A stretch of DNA of 64,000 nt from Bacillus norwichensis (GCF_014836955.1 NZ_JACSPV010000006.1:99311-163310); one strand, 5' to 3'. Counted from the stretch's first letter, positions 1 to 13,584 are shown. Translations and numbers: made by a program. Notes: a model not told the origin generated them from the sequence alone.

Positions 1-2
1 AT

Positions 3-1370
3 GCTGCTGAAACAGTCATCAATGCTCACTGGTTTGACGGAGTATTCTACATTCCAAACTGTGATAAAATCACACCTGGTATGTTAATGTCCGCATTCAG
101 AACAAACGTCCCTTCCATTTTTGTGTCCGGTGGACCTATGGAAGGCGGTGTCTCTTCCGAGGGAGAGCCACTAACATTGACTTCTGTATTCGAAGGCGTT
201 GGCGCATATCATGCAGGCAAAATGACTGCAGAGAAGCTTCTCGACATTGAGCAAAGTGCATGTCCGACATGTGGCTCCTGTTCTGGAATGTTTACAGCCA
301 ATTCCATGAACTCTTTAATGGAAATGCTAGGTATGACAATTCCAGGAAATGGAACGATTGTTGCGACTTCAAAGGAACGTCACCGTTTAATCAAAGAGGC
401 TGCACGCCATTTGATTAGAATGGTAAAAGAAGACATTAAGCCAAGAGACCTTGTCTCCGAACGCACGATTGATGATGCTTTCGCGCTTGATATGGCGATG
501 GGTGGATCAACTAATACAGTTTTACACACATTGGCTATTGCACATGAAGCAGAAATAGATTACGATTTATCTAGAATCAATAAAGTGGCTGAAAGAGTTC
601 CGTATTTAGCGAAAATTGCTCCGGCCTCAGACTACACCATGCAAGATATCCATGATGCTGGTGGAATCAGCGCCATCATCCGCGAACTCTGTGAGATGGA
701 AGCAGTTGAAGCAGATCGTCTGACAGTCACAGGCAAAACGGTTTATGAAAATGTAAAAGACAGCGTGATTAAAAATCCAGCAGTCATAAGACCAAGGGAA
801 AATGCATATAGTCCAGTTGGAGGATTATCCATCCTCTACGGAAACATTGCTCCAAATGGCGGGGTCATCAAAGTGGGAGCGGTCGATCCTTCAATCAAGA
901 CATTTCTTGGCAAGGCTATCGTATTCGACTCTCAGGAAGACGCGCAAAATGGTATCAATGACGGGACTGTCCAAGCGGGTCATGTAGTGGTTATTCGTTA
1001 TGAAGGACCAAAAGGCGGACCTGGCATGCCAGAAATGCTTGCTCCTACATCGGCTATTGCTGGAAGAGGACTTGGAAAAGAAGTAGCACTTATCACCGAT
1101 GGTCGCTTCTCCGGAGCTTCACGTGGAATCTCGATTGGACATATTTCACCGGAAGCTGCTGACGGCGGACCGATTGCATTAGTTGAAGACGGTGACGAAA
1201 TCTTTATAGACTTAGTCAACCGTACAATCCAATTGAATGTGGATGATGAAGTATTAAATGAACGGAAACAGAATTTAAAGCCATTTGAACCAAAAATCGA
1301 AAAGGGCTATTTGGCTAGATATTCGAAATTGGTCACTTCCGCAAATACAGGCGGAGTAATGAAAATATAA
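3..1370 (+). CDS. ilvD: Dihydroxy-acid dehydratase, 5'-truncated by the window edge
   Basis: Dehydrates 2,3-dihydroxy-isovalerate and its methylvalerate homologue to the 2-keto acids of valine and isoleucine synthesis, using an Fe-S cluster. The frame is open from base 3 and encodes about 455 residues; the family is about 555, so roughly 100 N-terminal residues lie outside the window. NCDKITPGM is visible near bases 57-84 and [12 protein letters not shown] follows; their cysteines are the expected cluster ligands. The C-terminal substrate-binding half, including GRFSGASRG, is complete. An ATG at 81 is internal and not a real start because upstream conserved sequence is in frame. The gene ends just before a T-box leader, so the downstream operon has its own tRNA-controlled entry. 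Confidence 0.95.
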   Translation, partial: AAETVINAHWFDGVFYIPNCDKITPGMLMSAFRTNVPSIFVSGGPMEGGVSSEGEPLTLTSVFEGVGAYHAGKMTAEKLLDIEQSACPTCGSCSGMFTANSMNSLMEMLGMTIPGNGTIVATSKERHRLIKEAARHLIRMVKEDIKPRDLVSERTIDDAFALDMAMGGSTNTVLHTLAIAHEAEIDYDLSRINKVAERVPYLAKIAPASDYTMQDIHDAGGISAIIRELCEMEAVEADRLTVTGKTVYENVKDSVIKNPAVIRPRENAYSPVGGLSILYGNIAPNGGVIKVGAVDPSIKTFLGKAIVFDSQEDAQNGINDGTVQAGHVVVIRYEGPKGGPGMPEMLAPTSAIAGRGLGKEVALITDGRFSGASRGISIGHISPEAADGGPIALVEDGDEIFIDLVNRTIQLNVDDEVLNERKQNLKPFEPKIEKGYLARYSKLVTSANTGGVMKI

Positions 1371-1375
1371 AACTG

Positions 1376-1663
1376 AAGGCAATGATAAGGAAAAAGTGGG
1401 TGAACTCCTGCATTTACAGAGAGCCGGTACTGCTGGAAGCCGGCAATGCAGTCATTCGCGACATCACCTTGGAGCCGGAATCCTAAAAGCGAAAGCGACT
1501 AGGGATTCACGGGGATACTTAGGAGTTCCCGTTATCAATGAATGGCTGTACAGCTGTTCTTAAGTCAGTGATTGACACTGAAAAGTAGGGTGGTACCATG
1601 AAAGTTTTTTCATCCCTGCATGAAAGGTTCTCCTTTTGTGTGGGCTGAGAAGACTTTTTTTTT
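1376..1663 (+). promoter_or_regulatory. T-box riboswitch leader of the ilv-leu operon
   Basis: The 355-base gap between ilvD and ilvB holds a T-box leader. The T-box core AGGGTGGTACC is at 1587-1597. It begins an antiterminator in which AGGG pairs with CCCT and ATGAAA with TTTCAT (1587-1617), with TGGTACC as the bulge that binds the uncharged tRNA acceptor end. Upstream GAGAGCCGG and GAAGCCGGC segments (about 1420-1450) look like the distal part of Stem I. A candidate specifier is ATC (Ile) in the context GACATCACCTTGGAGC near 1460, but I could not fold Stem I well enough to be sure. Known biology: amino-acid starvation leaves tRNA uncharged, which favours antitermination and ilv-leu expression. 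Confidence 0.88.
1622..1663 (+). terminator. T-box intrinsic terminator
   Basis: AAAGGTTCTC (from 1623) can pair with GAGAAGACTTT (1648-1658) and is followed by a run of nine T. It lies immediately 3' of the antiterminator, as expected for the default OFF state. The alternative pairing TTTCAT/ATGAAA (about 1608-1625) would link the two structures. Confidence 0.7.
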
Positions 1664-1727
1664 GCACCCAAAAGTTCATATATAGTCAGTACAGGCTCAA
1701 AAATATAAATTTGAAAGGAAGGCGCTA

Positions 1728-3466
1728 GTGGTGAGTATAGGTTTCCCGATGAAAACTGGCAACCAACAACCAGACACGGCCGTACAGGAACAAGCAAAGA
1801 CAGGGGCAGACTTGTTCATAGAAGCATTGCAAAAAGAGAACGTAGAAATAATTTTCGGATATCCGGGAGGTGCGGTCCTTCCAATCTATGATGCGCTTTA
1901 TAAAAACCCCATCAAGCATATTCTTACAAGACATGAACAGGGGGCCATCCATGCAGCCGAAGGATACGCAAGGGTAACAGGTAAACCGGGTGTTGTCATT
2001 GCAACTTCCGGACCAGGCGCAACCAACTTGGTTACAGGTATTGCAGATGCGATGATGGATTCCATTCCCCTTGTTATCTTCACAGGACAGGTAGCAAGTC
2101 CTGTTCTTGGAACAGATGCATTTCAGGAGTCTGATATTGTCGGAATTACAATGCCGATCACAAAACATAACTATCAAGTAAAGAAGCTTGAAGATCTTGG
2201 ACGCATTATTAAAGAGGCGTTCTATATCGCTAATAGTGGAAGACCAGGCCCTGTGCTGATTGATATCCCTAAAGATATCGCAACAGAAACCGCTGGAGAA
2301 TATCCAGATGAGCCTCTCCATTTACCAGGTTATCAGCCGACAACGAAGCCGAATTATTTACAGCTTCAAAAGCTTGCCAATGTCATATCGACAGCTAAAA
2401 AGCCACTTATCTTGGCAGGTGCAGGCGTCATTTTTTCAAGGGGAGCCGACGAATTAAAAGCATTCGTCGAAAAGACGGGATTTCCGATTACCAATACTCT
2501 ACTGGGGCTTGGAAGTATTCCTGGGGATCATCCACAGTTTTTGGGTATGGCCGGTATGCATGGAACTTACACAGCTAATATGGCCATCACAGAATGTGAT
2601 TTGCTTATTAACTTCGGAGCGCGTTTCGATGACCGCCTAACAGGTAATCTCAAACATTTTGCACCGAATGCAACAGTTGCCCATATTGATATCGATCCGG
2701 CGGAAATCGGTAAGAATGTCCCTACTCATATCCCGATTGTTGCTGACGCGAAGGTAGTATTGAAACGACTTGTTGAGATGGAATTTAAATTGCCAGAGAT
2801 TTCTGCTTGGACTGAGCATATCCAAGGATACAAAGAGAAATATCCTTTTAAAAAGCCAGTTTCTAATGAAAACGAACTGTCTGCACCGCATGTGGTTAAA
2901 ATGATCCATGAGATGACAGGCGGCGATGCCATCGTTACAACAGACGTAGGGCAGCACCAAATGTGGACCGCCCAATATTACGAATTTAACGGACCGAATC
3001 ATTGGGTTACTTCCGGAGGGCTTGGCACCATGGGCTTTGGTTTTCCATCATCAATCGGTGCCCAATTGGCTGATCTTGAAAAAACAGTCATATCCATTTC
3101 AGGTGATGGCGGGTTCCAAATGTGCCTTCAGGAATTGGCTATTGTCAGGGAGTTTAACCTTCCAATTAAAATTATCATCTTAAACAATAAGACCCTTGGC
3201 ATGGTACGCCAGTGGCAAGAGAAGTTTTACGATGAGCGATACTCCCAATCCCTCATTCCTGAACAGCCAGACTTCATTAAACTGGCTGAAGCATATGGAA
3301 TTAAAGGATATAAAGTTGAGACAGAGCAAGAGGCAAAAGAACTTTTAGAAAAAACACTGAACAGTAAGGAACCAGTTTTGATTGACTGCCGCGTCGTACA
3401 AAATGAGAATGTATATCCAATGGTTGCACCAGGCAAAGGACTACATGAAATGATCGGGGTGGGAGA

Positions 3467-3470
<4 letters not shown>
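1728..3470 (+). CDS. ilvB: Acetolactate synthase large subunit
   Basis: Catalytic subunit of acetohydroxyacid synthase: condenses pyruvate with pyruvate or 2-ketobutyrate using thiamine diphosphate, the first common step to Val, Leu and Ile. 580 residues, normal for the family. It has an N-terminal ThDP pyrimidine domain with [14 protein letters not shown] and the catalytic Glu in [10 protein letters not shown], a central FAD-type domain (about 210-345), and a C-terminal ThDP domain with the GDGGFQM metal and diphosphate motif. The start is GTG at 1728 (a second GTG at 1731) behind AAAGGAAGG. It overlaps the small subunit gene by four bases (ATGA), implying translational coupling. First gene after the T-box leader. 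Confidence 0.97.
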
Positions 3471-6565
<3,095 letters not shown>

Positions 6566-6591
6566 AAAATAACAATTAGGAGGAAAACGGG

Positions 6592-7692
6592 ATGAAGAAA
6601 CGGGTAGCTGTACTCGCTGGAGACGGTATTGGCAAAGAAGTAACGAATGCGGCAACGGCAGTTTTGGATGCAATCGGCCGCCGCTTCCAACATGAATTTG
6701 AGTGGGTGCATGGATTACTCGGCGGAGATGCCCTTGATCAAGCCGGTCATCCGATTCCTGAAGAGACAATCAAGAAATGCGAAGAAAGTGATGCCATTTT
6801 ACTCGGAGCGATCGGGGGGCCGAAGTGGGATCATTATCCAAAGGAACTTCGGCCGGAGAAGGGGCTTCTTCAACTTCGTAAGCACTTTGAATTGAGTGTG
6901 AACCTAAGGCCCGTGCAAGCATATAAAATATTGCTTTCCTCTTCTCCTTTAAAGGAGGAAGTTGCAGAAGGCGTCGACTTGGTATTCGTCAGGGAGCTGA
7001 CAGGCGGTCTTTATTTCGGGGAGCCGAGCTATCACACAGATGAAGAAGCAGTGGACACATTAGTGTACAAGCGCGAAGAAATTGAGCGTGTTGTCAGATT
7101 TGCTTTTGAATTGGCCAAAATCCGAAAGAAAAAAGTATCATCAGTAGACAAAGCTAACGTTTTAGAGTCAAGCCGTCTATGGCGTAAAATTGTGGAAGAA
7201 ATTGCAGTTGACTATCCTGACGTGGAATATGAGCATATGCTTGTAGATTCTACATCTATGAAGTTGATTACTTCTCCAGCTTCTTTCGACGTAATTGTAA
7301 CTGAAAATATGTTTGGTGATATTTTAAGTGATGAAGCTTCCGTCATTTGCGGTTCGCTTGGAATGTTGCCTTCAGCAAGTCTTCGTGCAGATGGATTCGG
7401 TTTGTATGAGCCAGTTCATGGATCTGCTCCAGATATTGCAGGACAGAATAAAGCAAATCCGTTGGGAGCTATTTTATCCGGTGCGATGATGCTAAGAACT
7501 GCTTTTGACATGAATCAGGAAGCAAATGCCATTGAAGAAGCAGTCAAAAAAGTATTAGAGGCCGGATTTAGCACAGGTGAGTTTAAGTCACAAGGCGGAA
7601 AAAGATTGACTACAACTGAAATGACAGAAAAAGTCATCAACGAAATTGAAAGTGAATTAGTTTCAGACCATATTTTAGCAGCGTATAAGTGA
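6592..7692 (+). CDS. leuB: 3-isopropylmalate dehydrogenase
   Basis: Oxidises and decarboxylates 3-isopropylmalate to 2-ketoisocaproate with NAD+. 366 residues. Visible family motifs are GDGIGKEV at the N-terminus, [11 protein letters not shown], the arginine-bearing [12 protein letters not shown], the metal-binding [12 protein letters not shown] and the NAD-site [15 protein letters not shown]. The ATG is preceded by TTAGGAGGAAAACGGG. It lies 26 bases after leuA and one base before the leuC Shine-Dalgarno. Confidence 0.97.
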   Translation: MKKRVAVLAGDGIGKEVTNAATAVLDAIGRRFQHEFEWVHGLLGGDALDQAGHPIPEETIKKCEESDAILLGAIGGPKWDHYPKELRPEKGLLQLRKHFELSVNLRPVQAYKILLSSSPLKEEVAEGVDLVFVRELTGGLYFGEPSYHTDEEAVDTLVYKREEIERVVRFAFELAKIRKKKVSSVDKANVLESSRLWRKIVEEIAVDYPDVEYEHMLVDSTSMKLITSPASFDVIVTENMFGDILSDEASVICGSLGMLPSASLRADGFGLYEPVHGSAPDIAGQNKANPLGAILSGAMMLRTAFDMNQEANAIEEAVKKVLEAGFSTGEFKSQGGKRLTTTEMTEKVINEIESELVSDHILAAYK

Positions 7693-7702
7693 GGTGTGGA
7701 AG

Positions 7703-9118
7703 ATGGGGAAAACCATCATTGAAAAAATTTGGGAGAAGCACGTTGTTCATAGTGAAGATTCAAAACCGGATCTTATCTATATCGATCTGCACCTCGTCCA
7801 TGAGGTAACATCACCGCAGGCGTTTGAGGGATTGCGCTTAAACGGACGTAAAGTGAGAAGACCTGATCTTACGTTTGCCACTATGGACCATAACATTCCA
7901 ACAAGAATAAATGAAGAGGTAACAGATCCGATAGCAAAAACACAGATGACTACGTTGGAGAAAAACTGTGCGGAGTTTGAAGTGCCATTGGCTGGCATGG
8001 GCCATCCTGACCAGGGGATTGTCCATGTTATCGGGCCAGAGCTTGGTTTAACGCAGCCAGGCAAAACCATCGTATGTGGAGACAGTCATACTTCCACGCA
8101 CGGTGCGTTTGGAGCTCTTGCTTTTGGAATCGGAACAAGTGAAGTGGAACACGTACTTTCTACGCAAACGTTATGGCAACAAAAGCCGAAAACAATGCAG
8201 GTTAAAGTGAACGGTGAGCTCGGCACCGGAGTTACTGCAAAGGACTTGATTTTAGCGATCATTGCCAAGTATGGTGTTGACGTTGGAACTGGGCATGTCA
8301 TTGAGTACACAGGTGAAGCCATCCGGAATTTGACGATGGAAGAACGCATGACTGTTTGTAATATGTCCATTGAAGCAGGAGCAAGGGCTGGCCTTATCAG
8401 TCCGGATGAAACAACTTTCGAATATTTGAGAGGCCGGGAGTATGTTCCGGCTGGAGAAGAGTTTGATAAGTTGGTAGCAGGATGGAAACAACTTGCATCT
8501 GATGCTGGTGCTGAATACGATTCAGTCATTGAGATTGAAGCTTCCGAAATTGAGCCATTTGTAACATGGGGAACAAACCCTTCTATGGGTGTAAGCATTT
8601 CGGAAAACATTCCGACACCTGAGGATGCTGCGAGCGGGTCTGAGAAAGAATCAATTGAACAAGCCCTTGAATATATGGGATTAACTGGCGGAGCCAAGAT
8701 GACCGATGTAGATATACAGTACGTGTTTATTGGGTCCTGTACAAACTCAAGAATCGAAGATTTAAGAGCGGCTGCTGAAGTGTTAAAAGGCCGGAAAGTC
8801 AGCGAAGGCGTAACAGCTATCGCAGTACCAGGTTCCCGTACTGTAAAGGCTAAGGCTGAGGAGGAAGGTTTGGATCAAATTTTCCTTGAATCTGGATTTG
8901 AATGGCGTGAGACAGGATGCAGCATGTGCCTTGCTATGAATGCAGACCAGGTCCCTGCGGGTAAAAGATGTGCTTCCACATCAAACCGGAACTTCGAAGG
9001 GCGTCAAGGCAATGGATCCCGTACTCATCTTGTCAGCCCTGCAATGGCAGCCGCTGCGGCTGTTGAAGGCCGATTCGTAGATGTAAGGCATTTGATGAAA
9101 GGGGAGGTTCACGCATGA
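7703..9118 (+). CDS. leuC: 3-isopropylmalate dehydratase large subunit
   Basis: Aconitase-type [4Fe-4S] subunit that isomerises 2- to 3-isopropylmalate together with LeuD. I chose the ATG at 7703 (471 residues): it follows GAGGTG by six bases and gives the usual N-terminus with [10 protein letters not shown]. An in-frame GTG at 7694 overlaps the ribosome binding site and is unlikely. Motifs: [27 protein letters not shown], and cluster cysteines in [13 protein letters not shown] and [11 protein letters not shown]. It overlaps leuD by four bases (ATGA). Confidence 0.96.
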   Translation: MGKTIIEKIWEKHVVHSEDSKPDLIYIDLHLVHEVTSPQAFEGLRLNGRKVRRPDLTFATMDHNIPTRINEEVTDPIAKTQMTTLEKNCAEFEVPLAGMGHPDQGIVHVIGPELGLTQPGKTIVCGDSHTSTHGAFGALAFGIGTSEVEHVLSTQTLWQQKPKTMQVKVNGELGTGVTAKDLILAIIAKYGVDVGTGHVIEYTGEAIRNLTMEERMTVCNMSIEAGARAGLISPDETTFEYLRGREYVPAGEEFDKLVAGWKQLASDAGAEYDSVIEIEASEIEPFVTWGTNPSMGVSISENIPTPEDAASGSEKESIEQALEYMGLTGGAKMTDVDIQYVFIGSCTNSRIEDLRAAAEVLKGRKVSEGVTAIAVPGSRTVKAKAEEEGLDQIFLESGFEWRETGCSMCLAMNADQVPAGKRCASTSNRNFEGRQGNGSRTHLVSPAMAAAAAVEGRFVDVRHLMKGEVHA

Positions 9119-9702
9119 AGCCGATCAAAGAAGTATCAAGCGTCATAACACCGTTAGATCGCGTGAACGTCGATACTGACCAAATCATCCCAAAGCAATT
9201 TTTAAAAAGGATTGAACGAACTGGATTCGGACAATATTTGTTTTACCACTGGCGTTTCAATGACGATGGAACAGAGAAAGCTGACTTCGTCTTAAATAAA
9301 CCTGAATATAAAAACAGCGAAATCCTTGTGGCCCGTGAAAACTTCGGATGCGGCTCCTCCCGGGAGCATGCGCCTTGGGCTTTGGGTGATTTCGGATTCC
9401 GTGTTGTCATTGCAGCAAGCTTTGCTGATATATTCCATAGCAATTGCTTTAAAAATGGTATTTTGCCTATTCAATTAAAAGAGTCAGAGATTGATGAACT
9501 TCTGCAGTCTGGTAAAGAAAAACCACTTCAGATTACAGTCAATCTGGAAAGCGAAACAATTGAGACTGGGGATGGAAAGACGTATACTTTCTCAATTGAT
9601 CCATATCGCCGTCAAATGCTTTTGAACGGCTGGGACGAAATTGCATTGACTCTGCAGCTGGAAGATGAAATTTCAGTGTATGAAAAATTAAGTGCCAAAT
9701 AA
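9115..9702 (+). CDS. leuD: 3-isopropylmalate dehydratase small subunit
   Basis: Swivel-domain partner of LeuC. 195 residues, normal length. Contains [14 protein letters not shown] near the N-terminus and [15 protein letters not shown], the substrate-contacting loop. Last gene of the ilv-leu operon; the start overlaps the leuC stop, with GGGGAGG upstream. A strong terminator follows after about 55 bases. Confidence 0.96.
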   Translation: MKPIKEVSSVITPLDRVNVDTDQIIPKQFLKRIERTGFGQYLFYHWRFNDDGTEKADFVLNKPEYKNSEILVARENFGCGSSREHAPWALGDFGFRVVIAASFADIFHSNCFKNGILPIQLKESEIDELLQSGKEKPLQITVNLESETIETGDGKTYTFSIDPYRRQMLLNGWDEIALTLQLEDEISVYEKLSAK

Positions 9703-9758
9703 AAAAAGTGCAAAGCGATTTTTGAAATGAAAACAATAAATGTGCTTTCTTATCTTTT

Positions 9759-9805
9759 AAAAAAGACTTGTCAGCTGGCTTGATGCCTGCAGGCAAGTCT
9801 TTTTT
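9759..9805. terminator. Bidirectional rho-independent terminator after leuD
   Basis: AAAAAAGACTTG and CAAGTCTTTTTT form a 12-bp stem around a 23-base loop containing a small GGC/GCC stem. A-tract and T-tract flank it, so it can end both the ilv-leu transcript and the convergent ABC operon. Confidence 0.85.
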
Positions 9806-9901
9806 AGAGATCAAAGGCCCAAAATTTTCTAGCATCACAACAGGATGCAGAAGATCTTAACAGTTAAAACTGATTCAAGATTTGAAAAATATTAAGTACT
9901 G

Positions 9902-10585
9902 CTAAATGGATGCTCTTCGAAGCAGTAAAAATGACAGAACCGTACTGATAAGGATAGACGGTAACAACCAATAAGAAAGCTCGACAGCTGTTTGTGATAA
10001 GAACCATTGGAAGATATGGGACCACGCTTGAAATTGATGTAGCAGAATCACGCTGATACTGCTGATCAGCAGAAAAGCCAATATTAAAAGCAGCATGCCT
10101 TTTCCACCAAAACGTCGTGCAAAGCTTGCAATCAGAAAGCCGACAAAAAATAAATAGGTGAATAAAATGATGTACATAACTAGTTGCTCTAAGAAGGAAC
10201 CATCATTTAAGTAAGGAAAGTGGAAGAAGTGAAACCTGTTTCCCCAGCCATTGGTCAAGTTTTCTAAGAAAGAAAGAATACATAATAAAGTGCCTATAAT
10301 GAAGCTCGCTATTAGCCCCATCAAAGCAGTGCCGCAAAAGTATGCTTTTCGTGTGACGGACATCCCTATCGCAAATGGAAAGGATTGGGTGACTACTAAA
10401 ATTCCTAATACAAGCACATAAATAAAAATGGATGATACTCCGCCTGTATAAAATGGTTCTTCATTATTGATTAGAAGGCTGACAATCAAATTGATCAAGA
10501 AGCTTGAAGAGAGAATAATCGATGGAATAAAGAGCCATCCCCAGCGATCTTTCCTATGAATGTTTAAAACACCTTGAATATTCAT
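9902..10585 (-). CDS. ABC-2 type transporter permease subunit
   Basis: Integral membrane protein of 227 residues with about six predicted hydrophobic segments (for example SIILSSSFLINLIVSLLI, YVLVLGILVVTQSF and ALMGLIASFIIGTLLCIL). It fits the permease half of an exporter. Its start overlaps the ATPase gene stop by four bases, and the set is headed by a GntR regulator, like the B. subtilis ytr and yhc operons. The substrate is not readable from sequence. In those relatives the operon is linked to cell-envelope stress; that link is only suggestive here. Confidence 0.8.
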   Translation of the reverse strand: MNIQGVLNIHRKDRWGWLFIPSIILSSSFLINLIVSLLINNEEPFYTGGVSSIFIYVLVLGILVVTQSFPFAIGMSVTRKAYFCGTALMGLIASFIIGTLLCILSFLENLTNGWGNRFHFFHFPYLNDGSFLEQLVMYIILFTYLFFVGFLIASFARRFGGKGMLLLILAFLLISSISVILLHQFQAWSHIFQWFLSQTAVELSYWLLPSILISTVLSFLLLRRASI

Positions 10586-11481
10586 TTTTCCATCACTCCT
10601 TGTTGATCAGGCTTCCCGGTCATTAGATGAACAATTAATTGCTGCAATGAAACGGGTGTTACTTCAAGACCGTACGTCTCAGCTTGATGCGGACCAGAGC
10701 TATTGTCACTTCCAATGACAGTGGCTGAAAGCAATCCTCCAAACGGTTCTTGGTGAATCACTTCTTTTCCAGCCAAATATGCTTCAACTTGAGCTGTTTT
10801 TCCTGTAACAGTATAAGCCATTCCCCTCAGATCCTCAGCGTCTTGATCTATCATCAACTGTCCATCTTTAATCACTAATACATGTTCAAGCAAATTACTG
10901 ACTTCATCAATTAAATGTGTGGAGAGAATAACAGTTCGCGGATTTTCTACATAATCCTCCATTAGCCTGTTATAAAAAGTCCCGCGGGATACGGCATCCA
11001 GTCCTAGATAAGGTTCATCGAAAACGGTGAGCGGTGCACGGCTAGCGAGGCCTATAACAATGCCGACAGCTGATAACATTCCGCGCGACAGTTTTTTGAT
11101 CCTCCTCTTTAAGGGCAGGTTGAAGTCATTTATAAGGGAGTATGCAAAGTCATGATCCCAATTTGGAAAAAGGGATTTGGATACATCCAATACATCTTGA
11201 ACTATAAAATTAACCGGATATTGTTGGCTTTCCTTGATAAAGCAAATTTGCCGCAGCACTTGGTTATTTTCAAAAGGACTTTCACCAAAAACCCTGATCT
11301 CTCCGCTAGTTGGAAAAATCTGCGCAGTCATCATTTTCATTAATGTGGTCTTCCCCGCGCCGTTCCTTCCAAGAAGGCCATAAATTTTATTTTTTTGAAT
11401 GGACATATGAACGTTTTGTACAGCTTTAAAATTACTATATGATTTTTCCAATTGTTTTATCTCGACAACGTTCTCCATCAT
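10582..11481 (-). CDS. ABC transporter ATP-binding protein
   Basis: 299-residue ATPase that should energise the adjacent permease. Walker A is GRNGAGKTT (about residues 38-46), the signature is LSRGM, and Walker B with the D-loop is LTVFDEPYLGLDA; the switch His is in STHLID. The C-terminal 80 residues after the nucleotide-binding domain are less conserved. Starts ATG ATG overlap the GntR stop by four bases, so regulator, ATPase and permease are one transcription unit. Confidence 0.9.
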   Translation of the reverse strand: MMENVVEIKQLEKSYSNFKAVQNVHMSIQKNKIYGLLGRNGAGKTTLMKMMTAQIFPTSGEIRVFGESPFENNQVLRQICFIKESQQYPVNFIVQDVLDVSKSLFPNWDHDFAYSLINDFNLPLKRRIKKLSRGMLSAVGIVIGLASRAPLTVFDEPYLGLDAVSRGTFYNRLMEDYVENPRTVILSTHLIDEVSNLLEHVLVIKDGQLMIDQDAEDLRGMAYTVTGKTAQVEAYLAGKEVIHQEPFGGLLSATVIGSDNSSGPHQAETYGLEVTPVSLQQLIVHLMTGKPDQQGVMEK

Positions 11482-11846
11482 TTGTCATCTCCCCTACGAA
11501 TCATATCGGTTAATTGGTCAGTTGTAATGCCGAGTTTTTTTGCTTCATGTATCATCGTAACGATATATTGTTCAAAAAAGATCTCTTTCCGTTTTTCAAT
11601 CACTTTCGTTCGCGCTCCTTCAGCAACAAACATGCCAATCCCTCGCTTTTTATAAAGAATTCCTTCATCCACCAGCAAATTGACTCCTTTCGCGGCAGTA
11701 GCAGGGTTGATTTTATAAAATGCTGCAAACTGATTTGTGGAGGGGACTTGGGATTCTTCCACGAGAACGCCGGAAATAATATCATCTTCAATACGCTCGG
11801 CAATTTGAATAAAAATAGGACGTCCATCATCAATTAAACTACTCAC
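11478..11846 (-). CDS. GntR-family regulator, YtrA subfamily
   Basis: 122-residue repressor-type protein. An N-terminal winged helix (PIFIQIAERIEDDIISG, VPSTNQFAAFYKINPATAAKGVNLL) is followed by a short helical tail without a large effector domain, as in the YtrA subfamily, whose members control adjacent ABC operons. The start is GTG with GGTGGTGA upstream. It is the first gene of the GntR-ATPase-permease operon and probably represses it through the palindrome at 11864-11887. Confidence 0.88.
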   Translation of the reverse strand: MSSLIDDGRPIFIQIAERIEDDIISGVLVEESQVPSTNQFAAFYKINPATAAKGVNLLVDEGILYKKRGIGMFVAEGARTKVIEKRKEIFFEQYIVTMIHEAKKLGITTDQLTDMIRRGDDK

Positions 11847-11863
11847 TGCTTCACCACCATGTT

Positions 11864-11887
11864 GGTTAGTTACTTATGTAATTAACC
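11864..11887. promoter_or_regulatory. Probable GntR operator over the ABC operon promoter
   Basis: GGTTAGTTAC-TTAT-GTAATTAACC is a 10-bp inverted repeat with one mismatch, 18 bases upstream of the GntR start. On the minus strand, TTGACT and TATATG/TATGGT elements lie next to it, so a bound dimer would block sigma-A polymerase. The size and the four-base spacer fit YtrA-type operators. This is inferred from position and symmetry. Confidence 0.6.
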
Positions 11888-12050
11888 ATATAACGTTTAA
11901 CTTTAAAAGTCAATGATTAATTTGCCAAGATGACTCTCCAAAGCGTTGGGACTGTTCATTTTTCTATTGCTAAACTCGTCGGTTGGGGAATGATTTGGGC
12001 TTTTCCACATACAAATAGTGGAAAGGCATATGGAAGGAGATCAGACCTAT

Positions 12051-12746
12051 ATGATCCAGGACTTCCTCCAAGTGTTCTTTATGACAATGGTAAGCGACAT
12101 TGACAATATGTTGATTCTTGGAGCGATATTACGAAGACATTCTAATTTTAAAGTTCCTTTTTTTGCGGCAGTTCTACTGACATTTACTCGGACTTTATAT
12201 GTTGGTGTTGTAGAAGGGCTATCAGATGTTCCGCTATTTCATGTACTGACCGGATTCATTTTACTGGTCATTTCTTATAAACTTGTAACAAAGCTGATTT
12301 ATGGAGTAGATAGGGTAAGGCCTGCCCGTTACTCACGTTCACTTTTTCATAAGATAAGGATATTGGCAGCTTTGGCTGCAACTGACTTTTTGATTTGCTG
12401 GGATGGTGTTCTCATCATTTCAAACATTTCCGACCATATCCCAACTATTTCATTAGGAATATTTTGCAGTCTTTTAATCGCACTCTATTTTTTGCGGCTC
12501 ATTGTGAAGCTGGCTGCCGCGATCCCTTGGATTAATGTGATTGCGGGAGGATTTATTGCTCAGAATGCCATTACGTCCATTGCAAAGGATCCCTGGATGG
12601 AAGGTTGGATTCATTTTGCCGATTCACTTGTTCCCCAGGTTAATATCGTAAATACAGCTGCCAATGGGGCTGTCATTATTATTGTAGTGATCGGCCTCGT
12701 GACATATATGAAAAATCATCGGATTTCCATTCACCGGAAGTTTTGA
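12051..12746 (+). CDS. TerC/YjbE-family integral membrane protein
   Basis: 231-residue membrane protein with about seven hydrophobic segments. The family signature is visible as two Asp-bearing segments: MTMVSDIDNMLILG near the N-terminus and LAATDFLICWDGVLII in the middle. TerC relatives are implicated in Mn2+ export or metal loading of secreted proteins; that role is family knowledge, not shown here. I preferred the ATG at 12051 (GGAAGGAG 11 bases upstream); GTG 12018 and ATG 12030 are in frame. I do not see a yybP-ykoY Mn riboswitch in the 200 bases upstream. Confidence 0.75.
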   Translation: MIQDFLQVFFMTMVSDIDNMLILGAILRRHSNFKVPFFAAVLLTFTRTLYVGVVEGLSDVPLFHVLTGFILLVISYKLVTKLIYGVDRVRPARYSRSLFHKIRILAALAATDFLICWDGVLIISNISDHIPTISLGIFCSLLIALYFLRLIVKLAAAIPWINVIAGGFIAQNAITSIAKDPWMEGWIHFADSLVPQVNIVNTAANGAVIIIVVIGLVTYMKNHRISIHRKF

Positions 12747-12773
12747 ATAAAGAAAATTTGAGTTAAACATCTC

Positions 12774-12849
12774 TTGCTGTTTTCCATCTTAGTCTGTATA
12801 ATGAAACCAGCAATAAAACGAATTAAACTTTATTTGTTTAAATAGTTTT
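12774..12849 (+). promoter_or_regulatory. Sigma-A promoter and candidate TetR operator
   Basis: TTGCTG (12774-12779) and TATAAT (12797-12802) are 17 bases apart. Downstream, at 12838-12849, is TTAAATAGTTTT. The same 12 bases recur at 13631-13642 in front of the efflux gene, as expected if the TetR regulator binds both. AAACT at 12825 and AGTTT at 12844 add dyad symmetry. Confidence 0.6.
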
Positions 12850-12865
12850 CAAAAGGAGTATTTCA

Positions 12866-13429
12866 ATGAAAGATCGGATTATGCAGGCTTTTGTTGATGA
12901 GGTAAAAGATAAGGGAATTAAATTTACGATGGATGATTTAGCAGGGAGACTGGGCATAAGCAAACGCACTTTATATGAGCATTTCTCGTCCAAAATTGAA
13001 ATTCTGGACGCTATTATAGAATTAACGATCACAGAATTTGATGAAAAAACAGATGCTATTATTCAGGATAGCAGTTTAACCCTTTTAGAAAAAATAAAAG
13101 CAGCCATTAAGGTTGTTCCAAAATATGATGAGTTTTATGATTTGCAGATTTTGGAACAAATGAAGCGATATTATCCTAAACAGTGGCAAAGAATGAATCA
13201 TTCACTTGAGGAATGGGAAGCTTTAAAAAAGCTGCTTGAACAGGGGGTTAAGGAAGGACTCATTAAAGAGCAAAATGTGGAATTACTCATGCGGTTGGTT
13301 ATAGATGCTACGAATCTAACATTGGACCGGCGCTTTATTTGGGAAAATCGAATAACTGTGCAGGAGGCAATGGACGGCATTGTGAATGTATTGTTGTTCG
13401 GAATGGTTGAAAAAGATGCCAGCCTTTAA
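12866..13429 (+). CDS. TetR/AcrR-family transcriptional regulator
   Basis: 187 residues. The N-terminal helix-turn-helix is clear (GIKFTMDDLAGRLGISKRTLYEHFSSK, about residues 15-41), and a divergent ligand-binding domain follows. The ATG is behind AAAAGGAGT. It lies 235 bases upstream of a co-oriented MFS exporter, so it most likely represses its own gene and the pump and is released by an exported compound. A repeat copy fills the gap between the two genes. Confidence 0.88.
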   Translation: MKDRIMQAFVDEVKDKGIKFTMDDLAGRLGISKRTLYEHFSSKIEILDAIIELTITEFDEKTDAIIQDSSLTLLEKIKAAIKVVPKYDEFYDLQILEQMKRYYPKQWQRMNHSLEEWEALKKLLEQGVKEGLIKEQNVELLMRLVIDATNLTLDRRFIWENRITVQEAMDGIVNVLLFGMVEKDASL

Positions 13430-13430
13430 A

Positions 13431-13584
13431 CAGAAGTCCCACACTTCTGTTAGTGGTGAGATGATAGCATATGGGCATTCCATTGGGGTTCAAACCCGGT
13501 TGAATAAAGTTAAATCCTCCGAGGGAATTTATCGAGCCAAGCTCGGGAAAATCTGTACGTAAATATGTCAAGGCACGTTTGATC
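13431..13584. repeat. Dispersed intergenic repeat, copy A
   Basis: Begins with the perfect hairpin CAGAAGT-CCCAC-ACTTCTG (13431-13449). It then has GGGGTTCAAACCC, TTGAATAAAGTTAAATCCTC (conserved core) and a decayed right-hand stem (GAATTTATCGAGCC...), and ends AAGGCACGTTTGAT. It aligns along its length with copies at 25393, 44967 and 46916. It encodes no protein and sits between the TetR and MFS genes. Confidence 0.8.

Noticed and set aside
1725..2321. 198-residue minus-strand open frame over ilvB
   Set aside because: Antisense shadow of a well-conserved gene; Cys/Arg-rich composition and no start signals.
12000..12050. yybP-ykoY manganese riboswitch before the TerC-like gene
   Set aside because: The conserved aptamer motifs are not visible in the upstream 200 bases.
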